From: Alphaproteobacteria bacterium
GTDB lineage: Bacteria > Pseudomonadota > Alphaproteobacteria > Micropepsales > Micropepsaceae
DNA length: 64,000 nt
Assembly: GCA_016783965.1 (NCBI GenBank)
Contig: JADHVO010000004.1
Coordinates: 372,001-436,000 of the forward strand
Direction: 5' to 3'
Below, one piece after another: positions 41,009-50,582 of the stretch (position 1 is its first letter; every line of letters begins with the position of its first letter). The translations under genes were made by a program, and so were the position numbers. Below the pieces are notes generated by a model that worked only from the letters and a program-made list of their open reading frames with translations, searched no databases and was not told the DNA's origin.

Positions 41009-41461
41009 TCAGATCTGCTTGCGGTAGACCAGGAAGCCCGAACGATCGGCCACCTGGTTGTACAGCACCATCGCCCGCGCATTGGTCTCGTGCGTCTGCC
41101 AATAGACGCGCTCCGACCCCGCGGCCCTGGCCTTGTCGTACACCGCCTCGATCAGCGCCCGCCCGATGCCGCCGCCACGCGCTTCCGCGTCGGTGAACAG
41201 GTCCTGGAGATAGCAGATGTCGTTCAGAAGCGTCGTGCTGCGATGGAAGAGATAGTGCACGATACCGATGATCTTGCCGTCCCGCTCTGCCACGAGACAG
41301 TACACGGGCTCCGCCGTATCGAAGAACCGCTTCCACGTCTGCGCCGTGATCGCTTCCGGCAGCGCCGTCGCGTCGAAGCGACCATAGAACCTGTTGTAGC
41401 CGTCCCAAAGCGGCCGCCACCCGGCGTAGTCGTTTTCGGCAATCGGTCGGATGGCTGTCAT
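41009..41461 (-). CDS. GNAT-family N-acetyltransferase
   Basis: This 150-residue protein has the GNAT fold: an N-terminal strand with IRPIAENDYAGW, the acetyl-CoA loop (ARGGGIGRALIEAVYDKA, about 100-117) and a C-terminal VYWQTHETNARAMVLYNQV segment typical of the tabtoxin/spermidine-type group. It acetylates an amine of unknown identity. It stands alone between the membrane-protein pair and the initiator tRNA. Confidence 0.88.
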   Translation of the reverse strand: MTAIRPIAENDYAGWRPLWDGYNRFYGRFDATALPEAITAQTWKRFFDTAEPVYCLVAERDGKIIGIVHYLFHRSTTLLNDICYLQDLFTDAEARGGGIGRALIEAVYDKARAAGSERVYWQTHETNARAMVLYNQVADRSGFLVYRKQI

Positions 41462-41571
41462 CCGGTGACTTTAGCCGCGCTGCGTCCGATTGCTGTCAGC
41501 ACTGCTGGAAGAGCGGCCATGCGCATCGCAAAGGTCCCGCCTTCGTGGGGACAACGTTGGCACCAGAACGA

Positions 41572-41600
41572 CTTAGGCCCGGCTCTTGGCCGGGCCTAAG
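41572..41600 (-). terminator. Hairpin terminator downstream of tRNA-fMet
   Basis: A perfect 12-bp stem CTTAGGCCCGGC / GCCGGGCCTAAG with a 5-nt loop lies 19 bp past the tRNA 3' end. Only a poor T tract follows on the minus strand. Confidence 0.6.
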
Positions 41601-41619
41601 ATCGCGTGCTTACGTTGGT

Positions 41620-41696
<77 letters not shown>

Positions 41697-41732
41697 TCAT
41701 GAAACCGTCGCCGTGACCAGCGAAGGCGGGCG

Positions 41733-41761
41733 GATATAGGCCATCACCCAAGCCCTGTCCA
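41733..41761 (-). promoter_or_regulatory. Sigma-70-like promoter for tRNA-fMet
   Basis: On the minus strand: TGGACA (41761-41756), 17 nt, TATATC (41738-41733), about 37 bp before the mature tRNA 5' end. Confidence 0.55.
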
Positions 41762-41883
41762 CCCCTCTGTTTTTTCGCGGAAACCTTGAGCATTTGGGTT
41801 CGCACGGCATAGGTTGCACGCTGCTTCAATGGGGGTTTAACCGCTTCCGCTTAGGCTTGCACGGCTTCAGAAATGGTCGGGCT

Positions 41884-42228
41884 GTGGGTCGGATTCTTCT
41901 AGCGGTGGTTCGTGCTGCCTCATTGATGTCGGCGGCTGCCGTGCTCGCGTTTGGCATCGCGCACGGCGCCGACGCGGCGCATACCGTCACGCAGCAGGGC
42001 CGCGCCTTTCATCCCGGCGAGGTCACGCTCGACGCGGGCGATGCGCTGACCATCCATAACCGGGACGAGTTCATCCACCAGATCTACGTGAAGTCGGACT
42101 CGTTGAACTTCGACTCCGACGAGCAACAGCCCGGCCAGGATGTTGTGCTGAAGTTCCCCGCCGTCGGCACCTTCGCGGTCCGCTGTCACATCCATCCCAA
42201 GATGCTGCTCACGGTTCACGTAAAGTGA
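41884..42228 (+). CDS. Exported cupredoxin-like protein
   Basis: This roughly 114-residue protein has a signal peptide ending near GADA and a small beta-sandwich with TVTQQGRAFHPGEVTLDAGD, IHNRDEFIHQIYV and AVRCHIHPKMLLTV. The His in FIHQ and the Cys/His/His/Met set in the last motif form a type I copper site of the plastocyanin/methylamine-utilisation type. It should carry electrons or bind copper in the periplasm. The start is uncertain: the GTG at 41884 gives a good signal peptide, the ATG at 41926 a short one. A sensor kinase gene follows. Confidence 0.78.
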   Translation: MGRILLAVVRAASLMSAAAVLAFGIAHGADAAHTVTQQGRAFHPGEVTLDAGDALTIHNRDEFIHQIYVKSDSLNFDSDEQQPGQDVVLKFPAVGTFAVRCHIHPKMLLTVHVK

Positions 42229-42325
42229 ACACGAGGTCATCATTTGACGTGGCCAACGCGCTGACTCCTTAAGGCTCCGGCAACGCCCACACGGCAAGAT
42301 TGCAACGGGAAGCTGTGGGCCGGGA

Positions 42326-44173
42326 ATGCGTCTCGTTCCAAGAACCATCGGTGCGACGCTGTTCGCCGCCTTCATAGCGATGAGCGCCATCATCGCGGCG
42401 CAGGGCTATTACGGCTACAGCGTGCTGAACAAGGCGGGCGAGATGGTGGTCGATACGTTCGACCGCCCGCTGATGGCGGTGAACTATGCCCGCGCCGCCA
42501 ACCTCGATTTCGTGGAGATCGAACGCAAGCTGCTCGAGCGCACGCATGCTGCGCCGGCGGACCGCAAGGCGCTGGACCGCGATATCGACGAACTGGCCAC
42601 GACATTCGCATCCGATCTCGCCGTCGCCGAGGAGCATTCCGACGAGCCTGACGAACTGCGGCAAATCGAAATCATCAAGGCACGCATGAAGCACTGGAAC
42701 GATGCGCGCCATACCGGCGATTTCGCCGCGACCGACCGCATCGCGCGCGCGATCGACGACGCCTTCGATCTCCTGATCGAGTTCAACACCGACCACTCCT
42801 ATGTTGTGCGCCGCCAGGCGATCGATGCGATCGCCCAGTTTCGCTATGTGCTGGTCGGCGCGCTGCTGGGTTCCGTCTTCATCGCGATCCTCCTTGCGCT
42901 GCTTCTGACCCGCCGCATCGCGCGGCCACTGAGCCAGGCCGCGTCCGTAGCCGACCGCATCGCGCGTGGCGAAATGGAGACGGCGATCCCGCCCGGCGGC
43001 CAGGACGAAACCGGTATGCTGCTGCGCTCCATGACTGTCATGCAGGACAGCATTCGGGCGATGATGGCGCGCGAGACGGCGCGCGCAGCGTCGGCCGAGG
43101 TGCGTCTCACCGAAGCCCTGGAACATTCCGACGAAGGCGTGATGCTGGTCGGCGCCGACGGCAAGGTCGCCATCGTGAACAGCAGGTTCAAGGCGTTCTT
43201 TCCCGCGGCGTCGGCCATCGCACCCGGAGCGGATTTCGATCGCCTTGTGTCGGCTTTCCGCAGGCAATTCGCACGCCGGGGCGAAACGCTCGGCAATAAT
43301 GCGGTCAGCCTCGAACAATGCCTGGAAGACGGCCGCTGGGTTCGCATCACCGTCAGCCCTACCAGCGACAACGGCCGCATCGTCTTCGTCAGCGATTTCA
43401 GCGAGATCAAGGCGCGTGAGCAGAGCTACAAGCAGGCCAAGCACGAGGCGGAAGCCGCCAGCGCCGCCAAATCGCGCTTCCTCGCCAATATGAGCCATGA
43501 GCTGCGCACGCCGCTCAACGCCATCATCGGCTTTTCCGAGATACTGAGCGGCCAGTTGTTTGGCCCGCTCGGCAATTCGAAATACACCGAATATGCCGGC
43601 GACATCCTGCACTCCGGCCGCCACCTGCTCGACGTCATCAACTCTGTGCTCGACCTCTCCAAGAGCGAGGCTGGCAAGCTGGAACTGAATCTGAAGCCGG
43701 TCGATCTCGTGCAGGTCCTGCGCGAATGCACGCGCATGGTCGCCGATCAATGCTCGTCCGCCGGACTCAAGCTCAGCGTCAGCGGGATCGAACGCCCTCT
43801 TCCGGTGTCGGGCGAGGTCGCGAAGCTTCGCCAGGTCTTCCTCAACCTGTTGTCCAACGCGGTGAAGTTCACGGAAGCCGGAGGCGCCATCGACGTGTCG
43901 GTGGATGACGACGGCGAAACGATAGCCATCACGATCGCCGACACCGGCATCGGCATGTCGCCCCAGGACATCCAGGTCGCCCTCACGCCCTTCGGCCAGG
44001 TCGACAACCGGCTGGAGCGCAAATACGAGGGCACGGGCCTCGGCCTTCCCCTCGCCAGGACCTTTGTCGAACTGCACGGCGGCGCGCTCCAGATTGAGAG
44101 CGTCCCTGCGCAGGGCACACGGGTCACCGTCCGCCTCGTGCGTGCAGCAGCCTATGCGGAGGCCGCGGCCTAG
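42326..44173 (+). CDS. Membrane sensor histidine kinase (HAMP-PAS-HisKA-HATPase)
   Basis: This 615-residue protein has helix 1 (about 8-28), a periplasmic four-helix-bundle-like sensor (about 30-170), helix 2 (about 173-195) with TRRIARPLSQ at the HAMP entry, a PAS-like domain (about 260-370), a HisKA domain with FLANMSHELRTPLNAIIGF (phosphoacceptor in SHELRTP) and an HATPase with NLLSNAVKF, ADTGIGM and GTGLGL. There is no receiver domain and no adjacent response regulator, so the partner is unknown. The cupredoxin gene 97 bp upstream is a possible functional link. Confidence 0.9.
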   Translation: MRLVPRTIGATLFAAFIAMSAIIAAQGYYGYSVLNKAGEMVVDTFDRPLMAVNYARAANLDFVEIERKLLERTHAAPADRKALDRDIDELATTFASDLAVAEEHSDEPDELRQIEIIKARMKHWNDARHTGDFAATDRIARAIDDAFDLLIEFNTDHSYVVRRQAIDAIAQFRYVLVGALLGSVFIAILLALLLTRRIARPLSQAASVADRIARGEMETAIPPGGQDETGMLLRSMTVMQDSIRAMMARETARAASAEVRLTEALEHSDEGVMLVGADGKVAIVNSRFKAFFPAASAIAPGADFDRLVSAFRRQFARRGETLGNNAVSLEQCLEDGRWVRITVSPTSDNGRIVFVSDFSEIKAREQSYKQAKHEAEAASAAKSRFLANMSHELRTPLNAIIGFSEILSGQLFGPLGNSKYTEYAGDILHSGRHLLDVINSVLDLSKSEAGKLELNLKPVDLVQVLRECTRMVADQCSSAGLKLSVSGIERPLPVSGEVAKLRQVFLNLLSNAVKFTEAGGAIDVSVDDDGETIAITIADTGIGMSPQDIQVALTPFGQVDNRLERKYEGTGLGLPLARTFVELHGGALQIESVPAQGTRVTVRLVRAAAYAEAAA

Positions 44174-44361
44174 CTGCCCTCGAGGCCGTCGGCGCTCGTT
44201 TACGGCGTCCTTGCTTTGTTCCGACGTGTGCGGCAAATCCCTAACAGCTATGTGCTGCAACGCGGCAATTCGCACTTGGCGCGCAGGAAATATATGATCT
44301 AGTTGGTGCTCTGAATGGGCAATTTCGTGCCCCGCTAGCTTGGATTCGGGTTTGAAACGCG

Positions 44362-47300
44362 ATGCAGGACCTGCCGGAGAGACAGGGGCTTTATGACCCC
44401 CGCAACGAGCATGACTCGTGCGGTGTGGGCTTTGTCGCGAATATCAAGGGCGAAAAATCCAATGAAATCATCGCCCAAGGCCTCCAGCTCCTCATAAACC
44501 TCGACCACCGGGGCGCGGTCGGTGCCGACCCGCTGGTGGGCGATGGCGCTGGCTGCCTGATCCAGATTCCGGACGCATTGCTACGCGACTGGGCAACCAA
44601 GGCCGGCTTGAATCTGCCGCAGCCCGGCCACTACGCGGTGGCCATGTGCTTCCTGCCGCCCGAGCCCAAGGCGCGCGACATCATCGTCAAGCAGTTCGAG
44701 CGTTTCATAAAGAACGAGGGCCAGAAGCTGATCGGCTGGCGCGACGTGCCCACCGATGCGACGGGCCTCGGCAAGACCGTGCTCGACCAGATGCCGCTGA
44801 TCCGCCAGGCGATCGTGGCGCACGGCCCCGACGTGAAGGACCAGGACACTTTCGAACGCAAGCTGCTCGCCATCCGCAAGCAGACGCAGAACCCCCTCCA
44901 AACGCTCGCGAAGAAGCACAAGCTTCCGTCGATCGCACAATTCTACATGCCGTCGTTCTCCACGCGCACCGTGGTCTACAAGGGCCTTCTGCTCGCGCCG
45001 GATGTTGGCCGCTTCTATCTCGACCTCAAGAACCCGCTGACGAAGTCGGCGATCGCACTGGTGCATCAGCGTTTCTCGACCAACACCTTCCCGTCCTGGA
45101 AGCTGGCGCACCCCTACCGTTTCATTGCGCACAACGGCGAGATCAATACGGTACGCGGCAATGTCAACTGGATGAACGCGCGCCGCCGCACCATGGAGTC
45201 CGACCTGCTCGGAGCGGACCTGGACAAGATGTGGCCGCTCATTCCGCATGGCCAGTCCGACACCGCAAGCCTCGACAATGCGCTCGAATTGCTGATCGCT
45301 GGCGGCTACTCCATCGCTCACGCGGTGATGATGCTGATTCCGGAAGCCTGGGCTGGCAACCAGCAGATGGATGAGCGCCGCCGCGCCTTCTACGAATACC
45401 ACGCCGCTTTGATCGAGCCGTGGGACGGCCCGGCGTCTATCGCCTTCACGGACGGCCGCCAGATCGGCGCGACGCTTGATCGTAACGGCTTGCGCCCTGC
45501 GCGCTTCATCGTCACCGACGACGACATCTGCATCCTCGCCTCGGAGTCGGGCGTGCTGCCGGTCCCCGACGAGAAGATCGTGCGCAAATGGCGCCTCCAG
45601 CCGGGTAAGATGCTGCTCATCGATCTCGAAGAAGGCCGCATCATCGAGGACGAGGAGATCAAGCGCACGCTGGCCGACGCCAAGCCCTATGACGACTGGC
45701 TGAGGAAGACCCAGTTCAAACTCGAAGAACTCGACATCGCGGAAGAGGTTGCGGCTCCCGCCAACGATCCCGCCTCGCTGCTCGATCGGCAACAGGCCTT
45801 CGGCTACACGCAGGAGGACATCCAGTTCTTCCTGGAGCCGATGTCTCAATTCGCCGACGATCCGGTCGGCTCGATGGGGACCGACACGCCGCTCGCCGTG
45901 CTTAGCAAGAAACCGAAGCTGCTCTATCATTACTTCAAGCAGAACTTCGCGCAGGTGACCAATCCGCCGATCGATCCGATCCGCGAAGAACTGGTCATGT
46001 CGCTGGTTTCGATGATCGGCCCGCGCCCGAACCTCTACGGCCGTCAGGCCGGCGTGCATAAGCGCCTCGAGGTCAGCCAGCCGATCCTCACCAACGCCGA
46101 TCTCGAAAAGATCCGCAGCATCGAAACGCTGCTAGACGGGGCCTTTCACACGGCGACGCTCGACGCGACGTGGGACGCCAGCGAAGGCGCGGCGGGCCTG
46201 GAGCGCGCGGTGGAACGCATCTGCAACGAAGCCGTCAACGCGGTCTTGTTGGACTCAAACATCCTGATTCTATCCGACCGCGCCGTGTCGCAGGACCGCA
46301 TTGCCGTCCCCGCTCTGCTGGCGACCGCCGCGGTGCACCATCATCTGGTGCGGCTTGGCCTACGCATGCAGACCGGTCTGGTGATCGAAACCGGCGAAGC
46401 GCGTGAGGTGCATCACTTCTGCGCCCTCGCCGGTTACGGCGCGGAAGCGATCAACCCGTATCTCGCGTTCGAAACGCTCGAACAGATCCGCGTCCAGCGC
46501 GGCCTCACCCTCAAGCCATACGAGGTCCAAAAGAACTACATCAAGGCGATCGGCAAGGGCCTGCTGAAGGTGATGTCCAAAATGGGCATCTCGACGTATC
46601 AGTCCTACTGCGGCGCTCAAATCTTCGATGCGGTCGGTCTCTCATCGAAGTTCGTCGAGAAGTATTTCACCGGCACCGCAACCACCATCGAAGGCATCGG
46701 CATCAAGGAGATTGCGGAGGAGTGCGTCAGGCGGCACCGCGATGCTTACGGCGACAACCCGATCTATCGCCACGCACTAGACGCCGGCGGCGACTACGCC
46801 TTCCGCATCCGCGGCGAAGACCACGCTTGGACACCGGAGTCGGTGTCGAAGCTCCAGCATGCGGTCCGCGGCAACCTGCCCGGCGAATACCAGGCTTTCG
46901 CACGCTCCATCAACGAACAGAACGAGCGGCTGCTCACCATCCGCGGCCTGATGCAGTTCAAGTTCGTCGACAAGCCGATTCCGCTGGACGAGGTCGAAAG
47001 CGCGGCGGAGATCGTCAAGCGATTCTCCACCGGAGCCATGAGCTTCGGCTCCATCAGCCGCGAGGCGCACACCACGCTCGCCATCGCGATGAACCGGATC
47101 GGCGGTCGCTCCAACACAGGTGAGGGCGGCGAGGAGCCGGACCGCTTCGTGCCGCTGCCCAACGGCGACTCCATGCGGTCGAAGATCAAGCAGGTTGCAT
47201 CCGGCCGCTTCGGCGTCACAACCGAATATCTCGTCAACGCCGACGACATCCAGATCAAGATGGCCCAGGGCGCCAAGCCCGGCGAAGGCGGCCAGCTTCC

Positions 47301-48999
47301 GGGCCACAAGGTCGACAAGAACATTGCCAAGGTGCGTCACGCGACCCCCGGCGTCGGCCTGATTTCGCCGCCGCCGCACCACGACATCTATTCGATCGAG
47401 GACCTCGCCCAGCTCATCCGCGACCTCAAGATGGTCAATGAACGGGCGCGCATCTCCGTGAAGCTGGTCTCTGAGGTCGGTGTCGGCACCGTTGCCGCCG
47501 GCGTCGCCAAGTGCCGCGCCGATCACGTGACGATCTCCGGCTACGAAGGCGGCACGGGTGCCTCGCCGCTCACCTCGCTGACGCACGCGGGCAGCCCGTG
47601 GGAAATCGGCCTCTCCGAAACCCAGCAGACCCTGGTGCTGAATGGCTTGCGCGGCCGCATCGCGGTGCAGGTTGACGGCGGTATCCGCACCGGGCGTGAC
47701 GTCGCCATCGGCGCGCTGCTCGGCGCCGACGAGTTCGGATTCGCCACCGCGCCGCTGATTGCCGCCGGCTGCATCATGATGCGCAAGTGCCATCTGAACA
47801 CCTGCCCGGTGGGCGTCGCAACCCAGGACCCGGTGCTGCGCAAGCGCTTCACCGGTCAGCCCGAGCACGTGATCAACTACTTCTTCTTCGTCGCCGAAGA
47901 ACTGCGGGAGATCATGGCCAAGCTCGGCTTCCGCACCCTGGCCGAGATGACCGGCCGCGCCGACAGGCTCGACATGATCGGCGCCATCAACCACTGGAAA
48001 GCGAAGGGTGTCGATCTCGCGCGGCTGCTCTATCAGCCGCCGCACAAGGATGGCGTGAACATCCGCCACTGCGAGAAGCAGAACCACAACCTGCACACCG
48101 CACTGGACAACGACCTGATCAAGGCGGCGCAGCCGGCAATCCTCTCGGGCCAGCCGGTGCGCATCGATCGTGCGATCCGCAACGTCGATCGCACCGTCGG
48201 CGCCATGCTGTCGGGCCAGATCGCGCGCCATCACGGTCACGCCGGCCTTCCGGAAGACACGATCCAGATCCGCTTTACCGGCAATGCGGGCCAGAGCTTC
48301 GGCGCCTTCGCCGCGCGCGGCGTTAGCCTTGAACTCACCGGCGATGCCAACGATTATGTCGGCAAGGGGCTCTCAGGCGGCCGTGTCGTCGTGCGCCAGC
48401 CCAAGCCCGCCACGCGCGAGCCGACCGAGAACATCATCGTCGGCAATACCGTTCTCTACGGCGCCATCGCGGGCGAAGCCTATTTCGAAGGCGTCGCGGG
48501 CGAGCGCTTCGCAGTGCGCAACTCGGGCGCCGTCGCGGTGGTCGAAGGCACCGGCGATCACGGCTGCGAATACATGACCGGCGGCGTCGTCGCCGTGCTC
48601 GGCAAGACCGGCCGCAACTTCGCTGCCGGCATGTCAGGCGGCATCGCGTACGTCTACGATATCGAAGGCAAGTTCGAAGAACGCTGCAACAAGGCGATGG
48701 TCGCCCTGGAGCGCATCGCTCCGGCGCATGGCGGCGATGAACCCGATGCGCCACGACAGCGTTCGATCAGCTCTTACGACTCCGGCATGGGCGATCCGCT
48801 CCGCTTCGATGCCGAACGTCTGCGTATCCTGATCGAGCGTCACCATCTCCACACAGGCAGCGCCCGTGCGAAGGAAATTCTCGACAACTGGGACGTCGCA
48901 CTGCCCCGCTTCGTCAAGGTAATGCCGACCGACTACGCCAAGGCGCTGGCTGATCTCAAACGCGAGCGCGGCGGCCTCAAATCGGTGGCGGCGGAATAG
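44362..48999 (+). CDS. gltB: Glutamate synthase (NADPH) large subunit
   Basis: This 1545-residue subunit moves the glutamine amide to 2-oxoglutarate. The mature N-terminal nucleophile is Cys21 (HDSCGVGFV), so a 20-residue propeptide is removed. Domains follow in order: class II amidotransferase (about 21-430), central domain, FMN-binding synthase barrel (about 870-1250) with the 3Fe-4S cysteines in CHLNTC (about 1143-1148), and the C-terminal GXGXG beta-helix. gltD follows by 5 bp. A roughly 190-bp leader precedes it, with an AT-rich spot (AAATATATGAT) that may be the promoter. Confidence 0.97.
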   Translation: MQDLPERQGLYDPRNEHDSCGVGFVANIKGEKSNEIIAQGLQLLINLDHRGAVGADPLVGDGAGCLIQIPDALLRDWATKAGLNLPQPGHYAVAMCFLPPEPKARDIIVKQFERFIKNEGQKLIGWRDVPTDATGLGKTVLDQMPLIRQAIVAHGPDVKDQDTFERKLLAIRKQTQNPLQTLAKKHKLPSIAQFYMPSFSTRTVVYKGLLLAPDVGRFYLDLKNPLTKSAIALVHQRFSTNTFPSWKLAHPYRFIAHNGEINTVRGNVNWMNARRRTMESDLLGADLDKMWPLIPHGQSDTASLDNALELLIAGGYSIAHAVMMLIPEAWAGNQQMDERRRAFYEYHAALIEPWDGPASIAFTDGRQIGATLDRNGLRPARFIVTDDDICILASESGVLPVPDEKIVRKWRLQPGKMLLIDLEEGRIIEDEEIKRTLADAKPYDDWLRKTQFKLEELDIAEEVAAPANDPASLLDRQQAFGYTQEDIQFFLEPMSQFADDPVGSMGTDTPLAVLSKKPKLLYHYFKQNFAQVTNPPIDPIREELVMSLVSMIGPRPNLYGRQAGVHKRLEVSQPILTNADLEKIRSIETLLDGAFHTATLDATWDASEGAAGLERAVERICNEAVNAVLLDSNILILSDRAVSQDRIAVPALLATAAVHHHLVRLGLRMQTGLVIETGEAREVHHFCALAGYGAEAINPYLAFETLEQIRVQRGLTLKPYEVQKNYIKAIGKGLLKVMSKMGISTYQSYCGAQIFDAVGLSSKFVEKYFTGTATTIEGIGIKEIAEECVRRHRDAYGDNPIYRHALDAGGDYAFRIRGEDHAWTPESVSKLQHAVRGNLPGEYQAFARSINEQNERLLTIRGLMQFKFVDKPIPLDEVESAAEIVKRFSTGAMSFGSISREAHTTLAIAMNRIGGRSNTGEGGEEPDRFVPLPNGDSMRSKIKQVASGRFGVTTEYLVNADDIQIKMAQGAKPGEGGQLPGHKVDKNIAKVRHATPGVGLISPPPHHDIYSIEDLAQLIRDLKMVNERARISVKLVSEVGVGTVAAGVAKCRADHVTISGYEGGTGASPLTSLTHAGSPWEIGLSETQQTLVLNGLRGRIAVQVDGGIRTGRDVAIGALLGADEFGFATAPLIAAGCIMMRKCHLNTCPVGVATQDPVLRKRFTGQPEHVINYFFFVAEELREIMAKLGFRTLAEMTGRADRLDMIGAINHWKAKGVDLARLLYQPPHKDGVNIRHCEKQNHNLHTALDNDLIKAAQPAILSGQPVRIDRAIRNVDRTVGAMLSGQIARHHGHAGLPEDTIQIRFTGNAGQSFGAFAARGVSLELTGDANDYVGKGLSGGRVVVRQPKPATREPTENIIVGNTVLYGAIAGEAYFEGVAGERFAVRNSGAVAVVEGTGDHGCEYMTGGVVAVLGKTGRNFAAGMSGGIAYVYDIEGKFEERCNKAMVALERIAPAHGGDEPDAPRQRSISSYDSGMGDPLRFDAERLRILIERHHLHTGSARAKEILDNWDVALPRFVKVMPTDYAKALADLKRERGGLKSVAAE

Positions 49000-49004
49000 C
49001 AACC

Positions 49005-50456
49005 ATGGCGAACCCCACCGGATTCCTCACCGTCGAACGGCGCGACCGCGGCTATGAAGACGCCGAGACGCGCACGCATAACTACCGCGAATTCGTCCAC
49101 CCGCTGCCTTACACCGAGGTGCAGCGGCAAGCCTCGCGCTGCATGGATTGCGGTATCCCGTATTGTCACAACGGCTGCCCGGTCAACAACCTGATTCCGG
49201 ACTTCAACAATCTCGTCCACCGCGAGAGCTGGCGCGGTGCGCTGGAGACGCTGCACTCCACCAACAACTTCCCGGAGTTCACGGGCCGCGTCTGTCCGGC
49301 GCCATGCGAGGCGTCGTGCACGCTGAACCTCCAGGACAATCCGGTCACCATCAAGACCATCGAGTGCCAGATCGTCGACCGCGGCTGGGAAGAGGGCTGG
49401 ATCCAGCCGCAGGTCGCGAAGAAGAAGACGGGCAAGAACGTCGCGGTGGTCGGGTCCGGCCCCTCGGGCCTCGCCGCCGCGCAACAACTCGCGCGCGCCG
49501 GCCATCGCGTTACGGTGTTCGAGAAGAACGACCGTATCGGCGGCTTGCTTCGTTACGGTATCCCCGACTTCAAGATGGAAAAACATCTGATCGACCGCCG
49601 CATGCGCCAGATGGAAGCCGAGGGCGTCACCTTCCAGCCCGGCGTCGAGGTTGGCGCCGCCATGCCGGTGTCGATGGTGCTCGCCGACTACGATGCGGTG
49701 GTTATGTCCGGCGGCGCGGAGCTGCCGCGCGACCTCGACATTGAAGGCCGCACGCTCGACGGTATCCATTTCGCGATGGATTTCCTCACCCAGCAGAACA
49801 GGCGCGTTGCCGGTGACCCGGAATCCAAGGCAGCGCCGCGAGGTACGATCAGCGCAAAGGGCCTCGACGTCGTAGTGATCGGCGGCGGCGACACCGGTTC
49901 GGATTGCATCGGCACCTCGAACCGCCACGGCGCCAAAACCGTGACGCAGCTTGAGATCATGCCGAAGCCGCCGGCGCACGAGAACAAATCGCTCACCTGG
50001 CCCGATTGGCCGCTCAAACTCCGCACCTCGTCGAGTCATGAAGAGGGCGCCGAGCGCGACTTCTCGGTCGTCACGAAGCGCGCGATCGGCGAGAACGGCA
50101 AGGTCGAAGCGCTGGAATGCGTCCGCGTTGAATGGGTGAACGGCGCCGGTGGCCGCATGGAAATGCGCGAGGTCGAAGGCAGCATGTTCTATCTCAAAGC
50201 CGATCTTGTGCTTCTCGCCATGGGGTTCCTCTCAGCGCGCCACAACGGTCTCGTCGCGCAGTCCGGCGCAGCGGTCGATCCACGCGGGAACGTCAAGGCG
50301 AACGTCATCGACTACAAGACGACGGTTCCGAAGGTGTATTCCTGTGGCGACATGCGCCGTGGCCAGTCGCTGGTGGTCTGGGCGATCCGCGAAGGCCGCC
50401 AGTGCGCCCGTGCCGTTGACGAATTCTTGATGGGTTCGTCCGAGTTACCGCGCTAG
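49005..50456 (+). CDS. gltD: Glutamate synthase (NADPH) small subunit
   Basis: This 483-residue partner of GltB takes electrons from NADPH through FAD and 4Fe-4S clusters. The N-terminal cluster cysteines lie in [14 protein letters not shown] (about 47-60) with a second group in CPAPCEASC (about 102-110). The FAD motif is [14 protein letters not shown] (about 149-162) and the NADPH motif [11 protein letters not shown] (about 291-301). It forms an operon with gltB. Confidence 0.97.
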   Translation: MANPTGFLTVERRDRGYEDAETRTHNYREFVHPLPYTEVQRQASRCMDCGIPYCHNGCPVNNLIPDFNNLVHRESWRGALETLHSTNNFPEFTGRVCPAPCEASCTLNLQDNPVTIKTIECQIVDRGWEEGWIQPQVAKKKTGKNVAVVGSGPSGLAAAQQLARAGHRVTVFEKNDRIGGLLRYGIPDFKMEKHLIDRRMRQMEAEGVTFQPGVEVGAAMPVSMVLADYDAVVMSGGAELPRDLDIEGRTLDGIHFAMDFLTQQNRRVAGDPESKAAPRGTISAKGLDVVVIGGGDTGSDCIGTSNRHGAKTVTQLEIMPKPPAHENKSLTWPDWPLKLRTSSSHEEGAERDFSVVTKRAIGENGKVEALECVRVEWVNGAGGRMEMREVEGSMFYLKADLVLLAMGFLSARHNGLVAQSGAAVDPRGNVKANVIDYKTTVPKVYSCGDMRRGQSLVVWAIREGRQCARAVDEFLMGSSELPR

Positions 50457-50582
50457 CGATCACATCTTCGCCCCATTGTGACGCTCTATTTGCGTTGCCG
50501 GGCTTGACCCCTGGGCCTTGGCCCGGACAATCACCCGCTTGTACGGTTCAGGTTCAATTCTGCGAACTCTCAGGAACAATTC